Assembly: GCA_907164885.2 (NCBI GenBank)
Contig: OU015492.1
Location: 206,231,493 to 206,295,492, forward strand
Direction of reading: 5' to 3'
DNA from: Dolomedes plantarius
Lineage: Eukaryota; Arthropoda; Arachnida; Araneae; Dolomedidae
Length of the DNA stretch: 64,000 bases
Positions 60,482-64,000 of the stretch are shown here, piece by piece. Both the position numbers and the translations under genes were made by a program. Each line of letters starts with the position of its first letter. Within the stretch, counting starts at the first letter, position 1. The notes under the pieces are model-generated. The model was not told where the DNA came from. It was given only the letters and a program-made list of their open reading frames with translations, and searched no databases.

Positions 60482-63400
60482 AAATCAGTTACTGATTCTT
60501 GAGTGTCTCCAATTAATACTCTAATTTATAACTTTGTTACGTTCACAACGCTTATAAATTAAACTCCTTGACACCATAAAATCTATACTTACCTTATAAA
60601 GCTAATGCATATCCCTAATTGAGAAACTACCTTTGCAAAGAAGTTTGACATTTGCTTCAAAATTTTATCAAAGCGTCCCACAGAATTTTAGCAATTTATA
60701 ATAAACTATATCTATAATAAACTATATCTATATCTCGACATATATATTCTTTAGCTCTTCTTGAAAATGGCTATTTTGAGATGTAATACTCATCTAGCAG
60801 AGGTGCGAAATCAGTTACTGATTCTTGAGTTTCTCCAATTAATACTCTAATTTATAACTTTGTTACGTTCACAACGCTTATAAATTAAACTCATTGACAC
60901 CATAAAATCCATACTTACCTTATAAAGCTAATGCATATCCCTAATTGAGAAACTACCTTTGCAAAGAAGTTTGACATTTGCTTCAAAATTTTATCAAAGT
61001 GTCCCACAGAATTTTAGCAATTTATAATAAACTATATCTATAATAAACTATATCTATATCTCGACATATATCTTCTTTAGCTCTTCTTGAAAATATGGCT
61101 ATTTTGAGATGTAATACTCATCTAGCAGAGGTGCGAAATCAGTTACTGATTCTTGAGTTTCTCCAATTAATACTCTAATTTATAACTTTGTTACGTTCAC
61201 AACGCTTATAAATTAAACTCCTTGACACCATAAAATCCATACTTACCTTATAAAGCTAATACATATCCCTAATTGAGAAACTACCTTTGCAAAGAAGTTT
61301 GACATTTGCTTCAAAATTTTATCAAAGTGTCCCACAGAATTTTAGCAATTTATAATAAACTATATCTATAATAAACTATATCTATATCTCGACATATATC
61401 TTTTTTAGCTCTTCTTGAAAATATGGCTATTTTGAGATGTAATACTCATCTAGCAGAGGTGCGAAATCAGTTACTGATTCTTGAGTGTCTCCAATTAATA
61501 CGCTAATTTATAACTTTGTTACGTTCACAACGCTTATAAATTAAACTCCTTGACACCATAAAATCTATACTTACCTTATAAAGCGAATGCATATCCCTAA
61601 TTGAGAAACTACCTTTGCAAAGAAGTTTGACATTTGCTTCAAAATTTTATCAAAGTGTCCCACAGAATTTTAGCAATTTATAATAAACTATATCTATAAT
61701 AAACTATATCTATATCTCGACATATATCTTCTTTAGCTCTTCTTGAAAATGGCTATTTTGAGATGTAATACTCATCTAGCAGAGGTGCAAAATCAGTTAC
61801 TGATTCTTGAGTTTCTCCAATTAATACTCTAATTTATAACTTTGTTACGTTCACAACGCTTATAAATTAAACTCCTTGACACCATAAAATCTATACTTAC
61901 CATATAAAGCTAATGCATATCCCTAATTGAGAAACTACCTTTGCAAAGTTTGACATTTGCTTCAAAATTTTATCAAAGTGTCCCACAGAATTTTAGCAAT
62001 TTATAATAAACTATATCTATAATAAACTATATCTATATCTCGACATATATCTTCTTTAGCTCTTCTTGAAAATGGCTATTTTGAGATGTAATACTCATCT
62101 AGCAGAGGTGCGAAATCAGTTACTGATTCTTGAGTTTCTCCAATTAATACTCTAATTTATAACTTTGTTACGTTCACAACGCTTATAAATTAAACTCATT
62201 GACACCATAAAATCCATACTTACCTTATAAAGCTAATGCATATCCCTAATTGAGAAACTACCTTTGCAAAGAAGTTTGACATTTGCTTCAAAATTTTATC
62301 AAAGTGTCCCACAGAATTTTAGCAATTTATAATAAACTATATCTATAATAAACTATATCTATATCTCGACATATATCTTCTTTAGCTCTTCTTGAAAATG
62401 GCTATTTTGAGATGTAATACTCATCTAGCAGAGGTGCGAAATCAGTTACTGATTCTTGAGTTTCTCCAATTAATACTCTAATTTATAACTTTGTTACGTT
62501 CACAACGCTTATAAATTAAACTCATTGACACCATAAAATCCATACTTACCTTATAAAGCTAATGCATATCCCTAATTGAGAAACTACCTTTGCAAAGAAG
62601 TTTGACATTTGCTTCAAAATTTTATCAAAGTGTCCCACAGAATTTTAGCAATTTATAATAAACTATATCTATAATAAACTATATCTATATCTCGACATAT
62701 ATCTTCTTTAGCTCTTCTTGAAAATGGCTATTTTGAGATGTAATACTCATCCAGCAGAGGTGCGAAATCAGTTACTGATTCTTGAGTTTCTCCAATTAAT
62801 ACTCTAATTTATAACTTTGTTACGTTCACAACGCTTATAAATTAAACTCATTGACACCATAAAATCCATACTTACCTTATAAAGCTAATGCATATCCCTA
62901 ATTGAGAAACTACCTTTGCAAAGAAGTTTGACATTTGCTTCAAAATTTTATAAAAGTGTCCCACAGAATTTTAGCAATTTATAATAAACTATATCTATAA
63001 TAAACTATATCTATATCTCGACATATATCTTCTTTAGCTCTTCTTGAAAATATGGCTATTTTGAGATGTAATACTCATCTAGCAGAGGTGCGAAATCAGT
63101 TACTGATTCTTGAGTTTCTCCAATTAATATTCTAATTTATAACTTTGTTACGTTCACAACGCTTATAAATTAAACTCATTGACACCATAAAATCCATACT
63201 TACCTTATAAAGTTAATACATATCCCTAATTGAGAAACTACCTTTGCAAAGAAGTTTGACATTTGCTTCAAAATTTTATCAAAGTGTCCCACAGAATTTT
63301 AGCAATTTATAATAAACTATATCTATAATAAACTATATCTATATCTCGACATATATCTTTTTTAGCTCTTCTTGAAAATATGGCTATTTTGAGATGTAAT

Positions 63401-64000
63401 ACTCATCTAGCAGAGGTGCGAAATCAGTTACTGATTCTTGAGTGTCTCCAATTAATACTCTAATTTATAACTTTGTTACGTTCACAACGCTTATAAATTA
63501 AACTCCTTGACACCATAAAATCTATACTTACCTTATAAAGCGAATGCATATCCCTAATTGAGAAACTACCTTTGCAAAGAAGTTTGACATTTGCTTCAAA
63601 ATTTTATCAAAGTGTCCCACAGAATTTTAGCAATTTATAATAAACTATATCTATAATAAACTATATCTATATCTCGACATATATCTTCTTTAGCTCTTCT
63701 TGAAAATGGCTATTTTGAGATGTAATACTCATCTAGCAGAGGTGCGAAATCAGTTACTGATTCTTGAGTTTCTCCAATTAATACTCTAATTTATAACTTT
63801 GTTACGTTCACAACGCTTATAAATTAAACTCATTGACACCATAAAATCCATACTTACCTTATAAAGCTAATGCATATCCCTAATTGAGAAACTACCTTTG
63901 CAAAGAAGTTTGACATTTGCTTCAAAATTTTATCAAAGTGTCCCACAGAATTTTAGCAATTTATAATAAACTATATCTATAATAAACTATATCTATATCT
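60408..64000. repeat. ~327-bp satellite, about 11 units, continuing beyond the window
   Basis: CGACATATATCTTCTTTAG-type unit starts at 60408, 60736, 61062, 61390, 61718, 62041, 62367, 62693, 63019, 63347 and 63675. Periods are 323-328 bp, varying by small indels (AAATATGG versus AAATGG; loss of AGAAG-type bases near 61945). Units are highly similar. Each begins with the terminus of the element at 59834-60481 and ends with a doubled AATAAACTATATCTAT motif. There is no coding potential. Confidence 0.97.

Overview
This window is repeat-rich, A+T-rich eukaryotic DNA. I found no intact host gene, ribosomal RNA gene or functional tRNA gene. It is a dense mosaic of decayed transposable elements (TEs), tandem repeats and (TA)n microsatellites. 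The mix of Tc1 and mariner DDE/D relics, Tigger/pogo-like MITEs, piggyBac and hAT derivatives, Helitron-like elements ending in CTAG, and tRNA-derived SINEs points to an arthropod. A chelicerate such as a spider is my best guess, but that is inference and no single sequence proves it. Apart from a few transposase fragments, the open frames here come from low-complexity or repeat DNA.

Layout. 0-9 kb: four Helitron-like elements, two of them in exact head-to-tail contact (1700-3172); a 70-bp minisatellite (3.66-4.36 kb); and a palindromic mariner MITE (5336-6585) split by a Helitron. 9-17 kb: mostly unassigned DNA with an OTU-protease-like relic (11.1-11.5 kb) and two TTAA-flanked inverted-repeat elements. 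17.3-22.8 kb: two Tigger/pogo-like elements separated only by a (TA)n run, then a 2.4-kb transposon with about 300-bp inverted termini and an unusual RNase-H-like(?) protein, then a mariner inserted within a (TA)n array. 24-30 kb: a 244-bp tandem repeat carrying a transposase scrap, a solo-LTR-like repeat, a complete-ended Tc1 element and several tandem repeats. 30.7-36.4 kb: an internally deleted piggyBac, a Tigger-like MITE, a long (TA)n tract, a TTAA MITE and a MADF-like fragment. 36-47 kb: more Helitron and MITE copies, a second LTR-like copy, a hAT-like element with another repeat nested in it, and a SINE family (one copy with a perfect 12-bp target-site duplication).

47.76-53.80 kb is a direct tandem segmental duplication. 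Its two arms are nearly identical except that an internal 65-bp array has 5 full units in one arm and 20 in the other. 55.7-57.2 kb is a Tc1 element with inverted termini of roughly 220 bp. 60.4-64.0 kb is a satellite of about 327-bp units that runs off the window. Its unit begins with the terminus of an adjacent inverted-repeat element, so the satellite appears to have been seeded from that element.

Nothing here works as a gene pathway. What the window records is TE nesting, MITE formation, amplification of TE ends into satellites, and segmental duplication. All family assignments were made by eye from motifs and termini. No database search or alignment program was used.
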